Assembly (NCBI RefSeq): GCF_030247185.1 | Contig: NC_080572.1 | Span: 298,392,314 to 298,456,313 of the forward strand | Length of the DNA: 64,000 bases | Direction: 5' to 3' | Source of the DNA: Malaya genurostris | Taxonomy: Eukaryota; Arthropoda; Insecta; Diptera; Culicidae | Shown: positions 42,561 through 53,692 of the stretch, one piece after another | Position numbering within the stretch: position 1 is the first letter of the stretch | How the letters are laid out: every line of letters starts with the position of its first letter | Position numbers and translations under genes: made by a program | The notes under the pieces: generated by a model | The model's database searches: none | Told to the model about the DNA's origin: nothing | Seen by the model: the letters and a program-made list of their open reading frames with translations, nothing else

Positions 42561-43060
42561 TTGGTGCCCAAAATGTACCGATAATTTCATGTTTGAAGCA
42601 ATAACATTTGCGTTTTTGAATAGAGGCAAGGATTTTGCACTGCACCGTTGAAAAGGAAAAAACAATTGAAACAGACGCCTGCTACGATAATGATAACTGG
42701 TAGTTAGCAAAATATTTATTCGTTTTGAAACGCTAGTTTGGCAACATGGGTTTTGTTGAGCACACTGTTTTACAAGCTTCGAATCATAATAAAATGCACG
42801 ATGAATAACGCATTCAAACTATCGTCTTCATTACCATCGATAAGATGGATGGTTATCATGTTTTCTACCTTCACTATTAACATAAACTAAACGAAATCAC
42901 ACTTGCTCTGATTGAAATGAAACTTGGCTAACGCCTTGACTATGGCAAGCCATTTATTTTAACCGCACGGAGATAACACTCCGACTCATGAGTGACTTTT
43001 GAAGAGTGCGAATGATTTTTTGTATGCTCTTTTTCATATTATTTGGCAAATTGATATCTT
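42561..43060. other. No recognisable feature
   Basis: AT-rich spacer before the DD37E transposon. Confidence 0.5.
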
Positions 43061-44336
43061 TAAAGACTGTCCCGAAAAGTATGGACGCACTTTGATTTCG
43101 CTGTAAATAATTCACAAGTGTTAGATATTCAAATTTTATTCGATATACTGATAATATTAGACTACAACAACAGAATATTATTCTCAACATTTGCTACTTA
43201 GCCATTGTAGACTAGCTGGCGCACCTTCTTGAGAACGTTTCTCGTTAATTTCCTCTTGGCGACAAGTTTTTACACATTTTTCCAATCTTTCTCGAACTGT
43301 AGAATGTTTCGGCTGTCGAGACATGTTTCCTAAGATGTGCCTTCGTTAATGCCCAAAATTTCTCAATTGGTCGAAGTTGTGGGCAATTTGGTAGAGGGGG
43401 AAAGTGACATTTTTGGTAGTATACCATTCAACCGTTGATTTCGAGTAGTGGCAAGAAGCAAGATCTGGTCAGAATACAACAGGATCCTTGTGGCTTCGAA
43501 TCATGGGTAGAAGTCGTTTTTGTAAACATTCCTTAATGTATACTTCGCTGTTCATTGAAGCAGTGGTGATGAAGGGTTTCGAAATCTTACCGCAGCTACA
43601 AATTGCTTGCCAGACCATAGCTTTCTTACCAAATTTTTCGACGTCAATCGATGTCTCGGGCTGGTTTAACACTTGCCCTTCTCACACCGTATAATATTGT
43701 GGTCCCGGTAAGGGTTTGTAATCGAGTTTCACGTAGGTTTCGTCGTCCATGAGTATGCAGTTCAAATTTCCAGCAAGAATCGTTTTGTACAGCTTTCGAA
43801 CCCTCGGCCTGATCGATACTTTTTGTTTCGGACTACGTTTTGGTTGTTTCTGCTTTTCAAACGATTCAAACGTTCTTTAGCACGAAGAACATTTGACTTC
43901 GAAGTGCCCACTCTTTTGACCACATCCCGAACTGAAACCTCCTTCTCTTGCTCGAACGCCTTCAGTATACGTTTATCCAAACTGAGGGTTAGCGAACCTT
44001 TTTTTCGAACCGTTTTCGGTTTATCCTCAAAGGTGTTATCCTCACCGAACTTCCTGATTGCATTTCGCACGGCTTTTTCATTTACTCCTTCCATTTTTGC
44101 TATCTTTCTCAGTGACAGACCGCGTTCTGTGCACCATTTGTACACAAATTTTCGACGTTGTTCTGCTGAAAGTCCACGTATTTCGAAATAAACTAATGAA
44201 AACGAATAAACAACTGCACAAGTGGTTAGAGAAGAGTGTAAACAAAAGGACGCAGCCATAAAAATTGACAGATTCTGAACCATTGCGAAATGGCAGCGGT
44301 TTTTGGTTGCGTCCATACTTTCTGGGACAGTCTTTA
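43061..44336 (-). mobile_element. Tc1/mariner DD37E-type transposon, full length but dead
   Basis: Ends TAAAGACTGTCCCGAAAAG (43061) and, inverted, TAAAGACTGTCCCAGAAAG (44336), both followed by TATGGACGCA: terminal inverted repeats of about 30 bases within TA. The length of 1276 bp is normal for a complete single-gene Tc1-like element. A related copy lies at 53693-54600 and a distant one at 12889. Confidence 0.93.
43245..44316 (-). pseudogene. DD37E-type transposase, frameshifted
   Basis: Cuts and rejoins the transposon at TA sites. In order on the minus strand: helix-turn-helix region with LSAEQRRKFVYKWC and LSLRKIAKMEGVNEKAVRN (44170-44060), DVVKRVGTSKSNVLRAKERLN (about 43915-43855), a break near 43800-43760, DDETYVKLDYK with the first aspartate (about 43745-43720), VWQAICSCGKISKPF, then a stop just before DLASCHYS with the second aspartate (about 43465), and NCPQLRPIEKFWAL (about 43385-43345) with the glutamate. 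All three acids survive but in separate frames. The upstream ATG in the terminal repeat extends the frame artificially; the true start is probably close to RGLSAEQ. Confidence 0.9.
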
Positions 44337-45010
44337 TGTTTTCAGCTGATTGACAAATAAGAGCTGCTTAAGAGCAAATCAGCAGTTGGAAGTTTTATAA
44401 GGGAAATCTATAATAGAACTGTTTTAGTTTTATTTATTCGAACAGTTCAACTGTTAAATTTAAAACTGGTATACGCTGCCGTTCTATTTTTATCTTAATT
44501 TATTATATTATATTTTATTTCTATTTGTGAAATATGAGTAAAACATTGCTAGGGCTGCCAATTATTTTTGGTATAATTTCCAGATTTAATTCTAAAACAG
44601 ACATAAATTATGCATCTAGAACTATAACTCTCCGGAACATGCCTTAATTGTTTTACCTTCTAATTAAAATTGATCCGGACTGGTCCATTTGAACCGCGCG
44701 CGTAAATCCAATTAGTTAGATTTGTTCCTAAATTGGTACAGCTTTCTTTGACATTCCTGTTAAGTTTGAGCGGGATATGTCAATTAGTGTGTATTTGGCA
44801 GCTGTTTGTTTACGATACGAAAAATTCGTCTGACTATTTTTATTACAAAAAAAAAGAACGATGAGTTTGCTTGAAATTTTGGGTTTCAAATGATATTTAC
44901 ACCATGGAATCATTGAAAATGTGAAGTGTTTTAGAGAATTTACTCTATTTGAGTATTTTAGTGGTATAAAGTATTCAGTGAGGGTCGTGAGATCATAGAA
45001 AAAAGTCGGT
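44337..45010. other. No recognisable feature
   Basis: AT-rich; no supported frame. Confidence 0.5.
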
Positions 45011-45014
45011 AAAA

Positions 45015-45420
45015 ATCAAGTTTTCTACGATTACTGCGATGTAGGTTACCATGAATTCGTTCCGACGGGCCAAACAATCTATAAGAAGTACTATTTGGGT
45101 GTTTTTAGGCGTCTACGTGAAGCAATTCGTGGGAAATGGCCGGATTTGAGGGCAGACAATTAAAACACGAAGATCAGAATTTTGGGCCAAACACAAAACG
45201 AAAGTCATCGCTCCACAACCGTTATTCGCCAGATTTGGCCCTCTGCGACTTTTTCCCCTTTTTCAAAACAAAAACATCCACTCCGGGGAACGCACCATTC
45301 GCTGAAGGAACTGAAAGCCATCTCGGCCGAGGCCTATGGTAAGTGTAGGGAAAATTGGATTGACCGCTGGTATACCTGTATTGGTTCAAAAGGAGCACAG
45401 CTCGAAAAATTGTTGTGATT
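45015..45420 (+). pseudogene. Mariner transposase fragment (second family)
   Basis: Frames reading YDYCDVGYHEFVPTGQT (45028 onward) and LGVFRRLREAIRGKWPDL, then YSPDLALCDFFPF (45222-45260, with the third aspartate), and KAISAEAYGKCRENWIDRWY with CIGSKG (45318-45400) follow the order of a mariner catalytic domain. The HHDNAPSH block with the second aspartate is deleted or ruined, and at least two frameshifts are present. It has no clear terminal repeats. Confidence 0.85.
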
Positions 45421-45635
45421 TTACATATTATCAAATGCACATATTTCACACAAATTTATATTCAAGATCATGAAAAATTGTGTGATTTGAAACTTTACAT
45501 GGCTTGAAAACGAAAGGAATAAAAATCAAAAGATCGACATCAACAACGCGACTTGAACCGAAAAACATTAGATCACAAAGCACACCGGTTAGTTGAGTGG
45601 GCCACATTAATAATTTCTTTCTGTGAGCATACTTT
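45421..45635. other. No recognisable feature
   Basis: Short AT-rich spacer between two dead elements. Confidence 0.5.
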
Positions 45636-47060
45636 GAAGAAATTTATTTATTTATTTACTTAGTCTACGATAATTTACATCGCACAGACACCTAATTACT
45701 AATTCTTAATCTAAACATATTTTTGGACACATTGAAATCAAATTTGTCGTAAACTTCGTTAAAAAGACGGCAACATACATAAAAAGGGTTGTTGTGTTGA
45801 GTGCGGTGGATTGACAGTCGTAGAAATTGCACACGTCGAGTTCGTCTTAATGGAGCAAAAAACGGCAATTTTCCTAAAAGCTCTGCGCAGTCAATGTTGT
45901 TAACTATTATATCGAATATCAGGAGCCGCTGCAAGACCTGTCACCGTCTTTCCAGTGTTGGTAGATTGATGAGCGGTCATCGTAAGAGGGGAGATGAACG
46001 GGATCCGACCAAGGCAGCAGACGTAGTGCGTATCGTATGAAGCTCCTTTGCACGCTTTCAATTCTTCTGATATGGACACGATGGAACGGTGCCCATACCG
46101 GAACGGCATATTCTAAAATACTGCGAACAACCGAACAGTACAAAGTTTTCAGGCAATAGATGTCTTCGAACGACTGTGTATAGGAAAAAAATCCAACGGA
46201 TGAAACCCAACATGGAAAAGGCCTTCGCGGTGATTAGTGCGACGTGTTCCGAGAAGCGTAGTTTGCTATCCAAATAGACTCCAAGATCCTTTATTATAGT
46301 TTACTCCTGGTTCAATACTTGTTGTGGAAATTTTATAGTCGAAAACAGTTGAAGTACATAAACGAGAAAATGTGACAGCATTACATTTACGAATGTTGAT
46401 CTCCGTTAAGTGTTTCAATATCAGATTGCAGTGCGTAACAATCCAGTGTAGATATAATACTGCAAAAAATCTTCAAATCGTCCGCGTATAATAATTTTGG
46501 GGATTTTATCACCTTGCAGAGATCGTTGATAAATAGAACGAATATTAACGGACCAAGATGGCTTCCTTGTGGTACGCCCGAAGATATATCGAACGATGAC
46601 GATGTTGTGTTTCCTATACGTACGAAAGCGCTGCGTCCAGTCAAGTATGTCCAAATCCACTGAGTAAGCCAATCTGGAAATCCGAGATTTTTAAATTTTT
46701 CAACAGCAACAGCGGTGAGGGACTTTGTCGAATGCTTTTGATAAGTCGACGTAAATGGCATCCACTTGCTGCCGTTTCTGCATTTTCTCGATTAAACCGG
46801 AAACGTAGCACATCAAATTTGTTGTTGTAGAACGTTTTCTTACGTTTCTGGGAAGGCAAGAGAGGCTGCACAGTTTTTGATGAAAGAAGGAGGTAGTCCG
46901 TCCGGTCCAGCACCTTTCGAGGCATCAATCGTCAACAGCTTTCTAGTAACGTCTTGGAGACCAAAAACTAAGCGTGGTATGTCCAGGTTGTAATGGGCCA
47001 AACCACTCAAGTACGGTTCTGACAAAGGTGGTGAGTTGTTACTTAGCACACTTTGAAATG
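45636..47060 (-). pseudogene. Jockey-like LINE ORF2, 3' half, broken
   Basis: The 3' end is marked by a TTTA-type run (45641-45660), the complement of a TAAA tail. Minus-strand frames read, from 47049: FVFGLQDVTRKLLTIDASKGAGPDGLPPSF in part (start of RT), then a junction near 46750, KFKNLGFPDWLTQW, SGVPQGSHLGPLIFVLF (motif B, about 46590-46545), KLLYADDLKIFCS (motif C, about 46505-46470), then after stops LRFSEHV and the thumb, and a C-terminal RRTRRVQFLRLSIHRTQ region to 45692. Motif A is interrupted. The motif B wording is shared with the fragments at 10745 and 11870. Confidence 0.88.
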
Positions 47061-47339
47061 TACTAAGGCTTCAAAAAAAATGTTTATTTTTGATTCAGTC
47101 CGGGTCAATTTTGATAAGAAGGTATGATAATGAGAATGATGCAAAGACTTCATGAGCCAGTCTTTATGAATGCAACATAGGTTTCGTAATTTGAATCTAA
47201 CGTCTCCCTACGAAATATAAACTAAAAATATTTAGCACAGAATAACAATCACAAAGACTTCAGTTATTACATTTTCTATCAAAATAAGAAAAAGTTAACT
47301 TTAACAGGGGATTGGAGTCCACTAGGAGATTGCTGATAC
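47061..47339. other. No recognisable feature
   Basis: AT-rich; no supported frame. Confidence 0.5.
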
Positions 47340-47850
47340 CTATCATCTTTCTCCGGACCAGTGCCAGCCTAGATACCGTGTGGAATCCGGCGGAAAAAAA
47401 ATTAACCAAGGATAGATTCACTGGGTTCCTGCTTCAATGTCGTAAAACGGCGACAATTGCAGGAGTGTCTTTTTCTCTTCAGTTCTCAGATTTTTTCAAC
47501 GTTTCACATCTAAAAATTATATTTTACTAAATTATCTCTTCATTAAACTTCATTCAACTTATCATTTTCCGGTTAAATTCTGAAAAAAGTTTTATTAGAT
47601 AATTTTTTTTCCATGTTATTACTTGCAAATATTCGTTAATATTACAATGTTAATATCTTGTTTGATAAATTGATGTTTTTTCCTCGGTAACCGGCTGCCC
47701 AGATCAACACAAAAACTAATTAACCATATATGGCGGTAAATAATGAAGTGGAAATAATAAACAATCAAGACGCGTGTGAAATCTGTTGACCTTAGTTTGG
47801 TGATTTAAAATGATTTGATATAATTTATAGAATATGTCACTACAATGAAT
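47340..47850 (+). repeat. Second copy of the dispersed repeat at 34434
   Basis: TTTCTCCGGACCAGTGCCAG, CCGTGTGGAATCCGGCGG, GGCTGCCCAGATCAAC and AATGATTTGATATAATTTAT correspond in order to the copy at 34434-35925, but without a mariner. It gives an approximate picture of the empty site. Confidence 0.75.
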
Positions 47851-47924
47851 CAACTGTTTTGTATAAATCCTATGAAATTGGTTAATTATGTAGCAGGTAA
47901 TTCCATCTAGAAAAACCTGTTTTA

Positions 47925-48765
47925 ATCCACCTAGTGGTGTAATGATGCCTTTCTCATATCAATTATACTATAATACACTATAATACACTATAATACGACA
48001 TATTACTGTGTTATACTTAAAAATAATTCTCTTCGATTCTTAAAAAATATCCAAAATCGTTTTTCTGTACCGTCTACTGATAAAAACCATCAATTGGAGA
48101 AGATTTGAGCTCGATTTAGAAAAATTTTAAGGGTTTTTCGCCCTTTTCAGTGATGGTATAAAATTTTTAACACACTTTACCCTATATTTCCGGATCCGAA
48201 AATCGGATCCCGATGAAATGCAGGAATTACGTATGGGACAACAGAACCATTCATTTGAACCTAAGTTTGTTAAAAACGGTTGCGCCATCCATGAAAAAAG
48301 TTAAAACACATATTTTTATTTTCTTACACATTTTACCCCATAACTCCGGAGCCGGAAGTCAGATCCAAATAATCACCCTTATTCTGAATAACGGCGTATT
48401 GATTTTTCGAACGTATTTCATTTGTATTCCTTATAACGCAAGCAAAATCAAAGGTTGCTAGGATTCGATTGAACCACATTCGATCGAAAAATCAATACGT
48501 CGTTATTCAGAATAAGGGTGAATATTCCGGAATTTTGTATGGGACCGTGAGACCTTTCAATTGAATCTAAGTTTTTGAAAATCAGTTCAGTCATCTCCGA
48601 GAAAAAAAAACGTTACATACACACATACGCACATACATACACAAACATTTTGCGTACTCGACGAACTGAGTCGAATGGTATATGACACTCTGTTCTCCGG
48701 TCCTCGGTTCAAAAGTTGGTTTTCACAGTGATTGCATAACCTTTCTATATGAGAAAAGCAAAATT
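47925..48765 (-). repeat. Repeat family M, near-complete reverse copy
   Basis: AATCCACCTAGTGGTGTAATG and GCCTTTCTCATATC at the left, ACCTTTCTATATGAGAAA at the right. In between are the ACTTCCGG-type units in reverse and ACGAACTGAGTCGAATGGTATATGACA. A small triplicated ACACTATAAT lies at 47970-47995. It also holds a 30-odd-base inverted pair, ATCACCCTTATTCTGAATAAC (48371) against CGTTATTCAGAATAAGGGTGA (48501-48521). Confidence 0.85.
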
Positions 48766-49625
48766 ATAGAAGCTTTTATTCGTTACGCGATAGTATTTCA
48801 AATTTTTCTTCAGTTTTCACGAATAAGAACTGTGAATCAATACTTCCCGGAACAAGTGTTGGACTAACATCTCTTCCCATTCCTTAGATGATCTACGTTC
48901 GGGCCTGGCCGGCGCCGGTACTGATCAATTAATTCTGGGGTTACCAGAATATGTACCTACATTGACTTGCAGTCCCAGCAAAGTCCCAGCTAATACCGAT
49001 CAGTAACGGAATAGCAACCAGGGGTGGTCGCTCATGCTCAAGCTCAAAATAAGAAAAAGAAAGTTGGAATAAATTACAGTTAAAATACTATGATAATTTA
49101 TCGAAAAAGTAACTGCACTGTTTCCTAGATTAGTTTGTACCTTTTACTTCTGATTTATATAAACTTAATACTTGAAAAGTAGAAAAGAAAACTATCATTT
49201 TCAATTCGTTGTCTCCATGTAAATAAACACAGTGAAAAGATTATATTGCTTGCAAAAAATCGAATTTTCCTAGAAGAGAATCAGAAGCATGAATAACTTA
49301 ATACCATTGAACTACAATAATATTACATACATCAAAATACGAAAAATAACTAACGCTCTTAACCGTATTGTATTTTCGATTCAAATTGTTACCCTCAAAT
49401 TTACTGTATTTTTGATTTGTACTGTATTTGCAGTCACTGAAATTCACTGTATTTTTCACATTAAAAAATAAATAAATAAAAATCATCACCAAAAATATTC
49501 GTTTTGTTTAGTCTTATTAAGACGTGAAGCCGCCTTGAGCTAGTTTTTAATTTGATCAGTATCTAATTTGGACAACAGGTTGAAAAATGATATGCGAATG
49601 CAACTATGCTGTGAAAACCGCTAGT
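48766..49625. other. No recognisable feature
   Basis: Contains GGCCTGGCCGGCGCCGG (48904-) and CAGTCCCAGC repeated as CAAAGTCCCAGC (48971-48991), probably the edge of an unidentified repeat. Otherwise AT-rich. Confidence 0.45.
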
Positions 49626-49627
49626 AA

Positions 49628-49706
49628 GCTACCGCAGAGACAGGACTCGAACTCGTAGCTACCTACAATCCGGGGAAATCGTTTTGCCAATTGAACTATT
49701 TTGAAA
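49628..49706 (-). repeat. tRNA-like SINE head or tRNA pseudogene
   Basis: On the minus strand TAGTTCAATTGGC is a full A-box match and GAGTTCGAGTCCT is close to the B-box consensus GGTTCGANTCC, 40-odd bases apart as in tRNA genes. The T-arm stem pairs poorly and no acceptor stem closes, so it is not a functional tRNA; a tRNA-derived retroposon is the likelier reading. Confidence 0.65.
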
Positions 49707-49935
49707 GTAAAGCATACGACGAATTGAGGGCTGAAAGAGCTGGCGGAGGGGTTGCTATAGAGATATGATTACAATTGAACGACGTGGCGCCCAAGCACAG
49801 CTGAACATGCTCGGCTCTTCTGTTCGATTATGCTGTTCATTTGTGTGTTTCACAAGCAGGATAGTTTAGGGCTTGGTTCCTCCAATAACATTTTTTTAAA
49901 TTATATTTAATTTAATTTAATTCTTATTATTTTTC
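49707..49935. other. No recognisable feature
   Basis: No supported feature; a short TTTAATTTAATTTAA repeat lies at the right. Confidence 0.45.
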
Positions 49936-49939
49936 TAAT

Positions 49940-50095
49940 ATTGTGGGTTTTCTTTCTCTGGTTTATGAACTTTAGGTAGCCCTTTGATTTTCGTTAAAGA
50001 AGAGATAGGAACTTTGAGATAACTGAGTTTACTATCGAAGTTTAGGTTACATTCTCAACGCTTTGTTTTCTATAAGGGCCCTCGTTGATTTTTGA
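49940..50095 (-). pseudogene. Penelope-like element RT fragment
   Basis: On the minus strand LKVPISSL..IKGLPKVHKP is read at about 50020-49965, the start of the RT core of Penelope-like elements. The same nucleotide stretch, with 80-90% identity by eye, is on the plus strand at 55880-56000, where it extends into a longer RT remnant. This copy is truncated at both sides. Confidence 0.75.
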
Positions 50096-50440
50096 ACAAT
50101 AAGTTGTTGGTCCAAAATAATCACTTTTTTTAATTATATCAGTTTAACATAGAAGAAAGGCTTTTCACGCAGAATGACAGTTATTTAGACCTCTTTCCAC
50201 GTCTATAATAACTTGTTCGAGATTTACTTTAGAAAAAATAGCATAACTTAGCCTAAGACTTTGAAGATTGGTTTGTTCGTTGGAAAAACACTGAGATGAA
50301 CAATTGGCAGGAAAGTCCTTTGAATATTGTACCGGAAAGTTTAGGGGTCGGCTTTTGAAATTTTTGGAACGTTAATTTCCGAACTTCCTATGAAAGAAAA
50401 TTCGTTTGGTACAACCTTCAGACCCGGAAACGCAAGTCTG
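50096..50440. other. No recognisable feature
   Basis: AT-rich; no supported frame. It may be decayed mariner sequence, since it leads directly into the mariner end. Confidence 0.4.
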
Positions 50441-50600
50441 CTTTGAAGGCCTTGACAATTTTTTTTGTTCAAAGTGCATCGCAATGTTGGAGAGCCGGTG
50501 GGTCAAATGTATTGCTCTAGATGGAGATTATACTGAAAAATAAAAAAGTTTTGACGGTAAAAATCAACTTTTTTTGTTAGGCCCGGGATTTCTCAGTGCA
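50441..50600 (+). pseudogene. Mariner 3' end: last transposase codons and terminal repeat
   Basis: The frame ending at TAA (50541-50543) reads RWVKCIALDGDYTEK, the typical end of mariner transposases. About 35 bases later lies GTTAGGCCCGGGATTTCTCAG (50578-50598), the terminal inverted repeat, which recurs inverted at 54598-54620. Everything upstream of the last 40 or so codons is lost or unreadable. Confidence 0.85.
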
Positions 50601-51480
50601 TGTAGTATGCCTCCAACAATTGGTACGATGCGGCTCGACAGTTTACAAAGAACGCGCTCACATTTTTCGCGATAAATTGGATTAGGATTCCAGAAAGGTA
50701 TTTTTTTATAGATTTTGACAGCTCTTCTCACGAATTTTCGCACGATACGGGGCTTGAAATCTAAGAAATTACCAATTTACCATTATTTGGGTTCAATACA
50801 TTTGAATACGGGCAACATTTGCGTCTTGAAAAAAAATATATTCTAAATCACTAGTTCTAACGACAAAAGAAATTGAATTTCAAATCGAATAATTATTTAT
50901 AACAGAATGTTTCTAGGTTTTAGGTTTCATGCGCTCTTCGAAAACCATTTCGCAGGTTTTCATTTCATAATTGTATTCGTCAGTCTTGTTTTTCTAGAGC
51001 GGGCTCAGGATGGCTCTATGTTCACAACACGACATAAACAAATCGTCTTTTAAGTGTTGCTCTTAGTGAGATCAAATGCTAATTATGATTAAATCTGTGC
51101 AAAAACAGACATGATACATACATAGAAATCTATGACAACGATTTTTATACGTCTTTGCAAGGATTTTGCAATTCTCAATGCAAATAGAATTGTCCTGCGA
51201 TCGGTTATGACCTGACATTACCCATCCGCTTTTATGTCTAGTTCAATACAGGATAGTAATGTTTATACACAAAATTTAGTACATTAATTCTTAGCAAAAT
51301 TGCTAGCATTCTAACACCAGTCGCACGATGGAACCAATCATAAAACCCAATAAACTGGACAATCCCAAGAGCGTATTTTGAACAATCGACACCGAATTTC
51401 CGGAATAATTCTCCGCCAAGGCAAGACAAAACTAAAAACCCCTCATCGCAGTAGGCCGCTGTGAAACATTACATTTTGTT
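50601..51480. other. No recognisable feature, with an old family H end
   Basis: TGACCTGACATTACCCATCCGC (51209-51230) resembles the CTGACATTACCCACCCGCC border of family H and may be a decayed solitary end. Otherwise no gene or repeat is supported. Confidence 0.4.
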
Positions 51481-52790
51481 TTTTTTTGTTGGTAATTGTG
51501 TCGCACAATTCAGCTGATAATTTGCAACGGAGGAGGCAATTTCCGCAAGGGCAAGGTCACACACCAGCAAAGCCAAACGGCGGTTCGACTGTCATTGAAA
51601 AAATGCGGCACTGCGCCGGGAGATTGTTTCTTCCGACCTACGCACTGTTCCTCATTCTGCTGTGCCATTCTATTTCTGTCATCCTCCAAACCGAACGCAT
51701 TCATTCATTAATTCATTAATATTTGTTGAAATAAATTTGCAACCGGACCGTGCCGTACCGAACAACGAACGATGGTTAATGGCTCCGTGCAACATCACGC
51801 AGCGAATGTTCGGTTCGGCTTGATCGTGCATAAGGAATTCGTTAAGGTCGTTTGCAAAACTCCCCCGTTCACTATTTCATGCTGAATGTGTAGCGCGCGT
51901 TATTTCTCTAGGGGCCAGCAAACACCGACTACGACTACGGGAGCGAGCAGAAGCAGCAGCAGGCGGTGCTAGCCGGTATACTCGTCATGTTGAAGTTACT
52001 CTCCCGCTCCCGGCAGCCTGCTGTGATCTCGGGGAGAAAATGGCTTCGTGACGTCATGGTTAAAAGAGAAATTAAACCGAGCGCCGAGCCTCGAAGCGCC
52101 TTCCCCGTTCTTCGGTTTTATTGTAGGTCAGTAATTTTACAGCCTCAATGCAATTTTTCTTCTGTGAGCCTCCGTTTCTCCGATTTTCCTTTCGCTTGGA
52201 TTTGCTGCTTTTTGCGGCCGCGTTCGCTTTCTGTCCGGTGCTTGGAGAGTGAAGTTTTGTGGGTTCGCTTTTCTCCTCTCGTCTCAAGTTTCAAGAGGTT
52301 TTTATTTCTTACTTCTGTCGCACAGCTCTTTCCGATCCGATCCAATCCGCGTTTCAGAGGTGAGGCTCTAATGCTGCAGAGCGACCAATTAACACTCCGT
52401 TCCGTTCCGTTGGCTTGGGTTCTGCTGTTTTATCACTTTTACTCAAGCAACCGGAAAAAAGGGTACCCCGGCCATGGGCTTCACACCATCGTCACGAAAT
52501 GCGACCGCCGAAAGACCTTGTGGGTGGCGGCTCGGTTCGATCAAGGGTTGATTGCAGCAACTCCCAGCCGGGCCATAATTGAAGGTAATTTCGGCTCGTA
52601 ATGTTTCGTAACAAAAACCCGTCCAAATGTGGTTTGTTTTGAGCTCGAGGTTGATTTATGGCTGTTGCAAGACGTCACAACTGAACCGTGCTGGGGTGCG
52701 ACAGGTACTTCCCATGCCGGCAAGGTGATACACATCATTTAGGGCTTAGGGCTTTGCGGCTAGGTTTGTTGTTGCTCGCGGGAGAAAGTT
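51481..52790. other. Unique GC-rich island with a 211-codon open frame
   Basis: Unique DNA with CAGAAGCAGCAGCAGG (51949-), a TGACGTCA CRE (52050-52057), C/T-rich tracts and GAAG|GTAATT (52586), a possible donor. The longest non-transposon frame of the window, 51966-52601 plus, begins with GTG; the first ATG is eight codons in. The product has clusters of Ser, Arg and aromatic residues (SVSLRFSDFPFAW) but no domain, signal or repeat that I know, and the opposite strand is also partly open. I regard it as chance in GC-rich DNA, though a 5' exon is possible. Confidence 0.4.
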
Positions 52791-53140
52791 TTCGGTAATT
52801 ATGAAATAATTACTTGATGCTATTTCGGAAGTCGGCTACAGTTCACTGGTGTTGGCTCATGCATAACCAGTTTATTACATTTACATTTCGTCTTCGACGC
52901 ATCACTGCATTCGCAGTTTATGTTACACTGCTAATGCCACTTCAACATAAACCGCTAGCAGAAGTTGTGTTTTTCCTTCATAAAATTAAAATGCTTTGAG
53001 ACATTTCTGATACATTTGCGATATGATCAAAAAGACAAATCTAAAATGGAATTGAAATGTTACTCTAATGAAAATGCAATTTCATGTAAATAGGGTGCTT
53101 GAGATTCAATTTCTCCCAATATATAAAGCACAAGAAGCTA
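52791..53140. other. No recognisable feature
   Basis: AT-rich spacer. Confidence 0.5.
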
Positions 53141-53420
53141 GATTCACTTAAATAGATTATACCAACTTTTAAGAAATTGAAGTGACCTCCGTTTTGCAGA
53201 TTATGACTATAATTGTCCGTACTTCGGGAACCGGAAGTCGGGAGCTGGCACAGCCAAAGTTGGTTGGTTTGACGATCAATTATACAGTTCCTCAAATTGA
53301 CATAACAACAAGTTTTTTTTTTAAATACCTCACCCTGAAATACAGGAACCATGAGTCGGCTCTGGGTGAAACTAATCAGACACCTACGGTACTATTTGAC
53401 TTTTTTTTTAAATTTTAGTT
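53141..53420 (-). repeat. Repeat family M fragment
   Basis: CTTCGGGAACCGGAAGTCGGGAG and GTTGGTTTGACGATCAAT place this in family M or a close relative. Ends are not visible. Confidence 0.6.
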
Positions 53421-53692
53421 TATGAAAAATGGCTTAGCACTCTTTGAGAAATTGGAGGGAAATCCATAATAAAATTTTGATCACTATTTCTGGTACCTTC
53501 GGGACATTCATTCATTCAGTTATTATTTTATTTACATAACTTTAAATTGAATCCATTCATCATATACTTTCGGGACACAAAATCGGAAAACAGTATAGCT
53601 GAATTAAGTTTATTTGGCCAGCAGTTAAATAATTTTTTAAAATGAAAATATTTACAAAACAATTTGAAAAAATCGACCAAAGATAAACTCAA
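53421..53692. other. No recognisable feature
   Basis: AT-rich spacer to the left of the DD37E element. Confidence 0.5.

Noticed and set aside
49628..49706. Functional tRNA gene
   Set aside because: A and B boxes are good, but the T-arm pairs badly and no acceptor stem closes.
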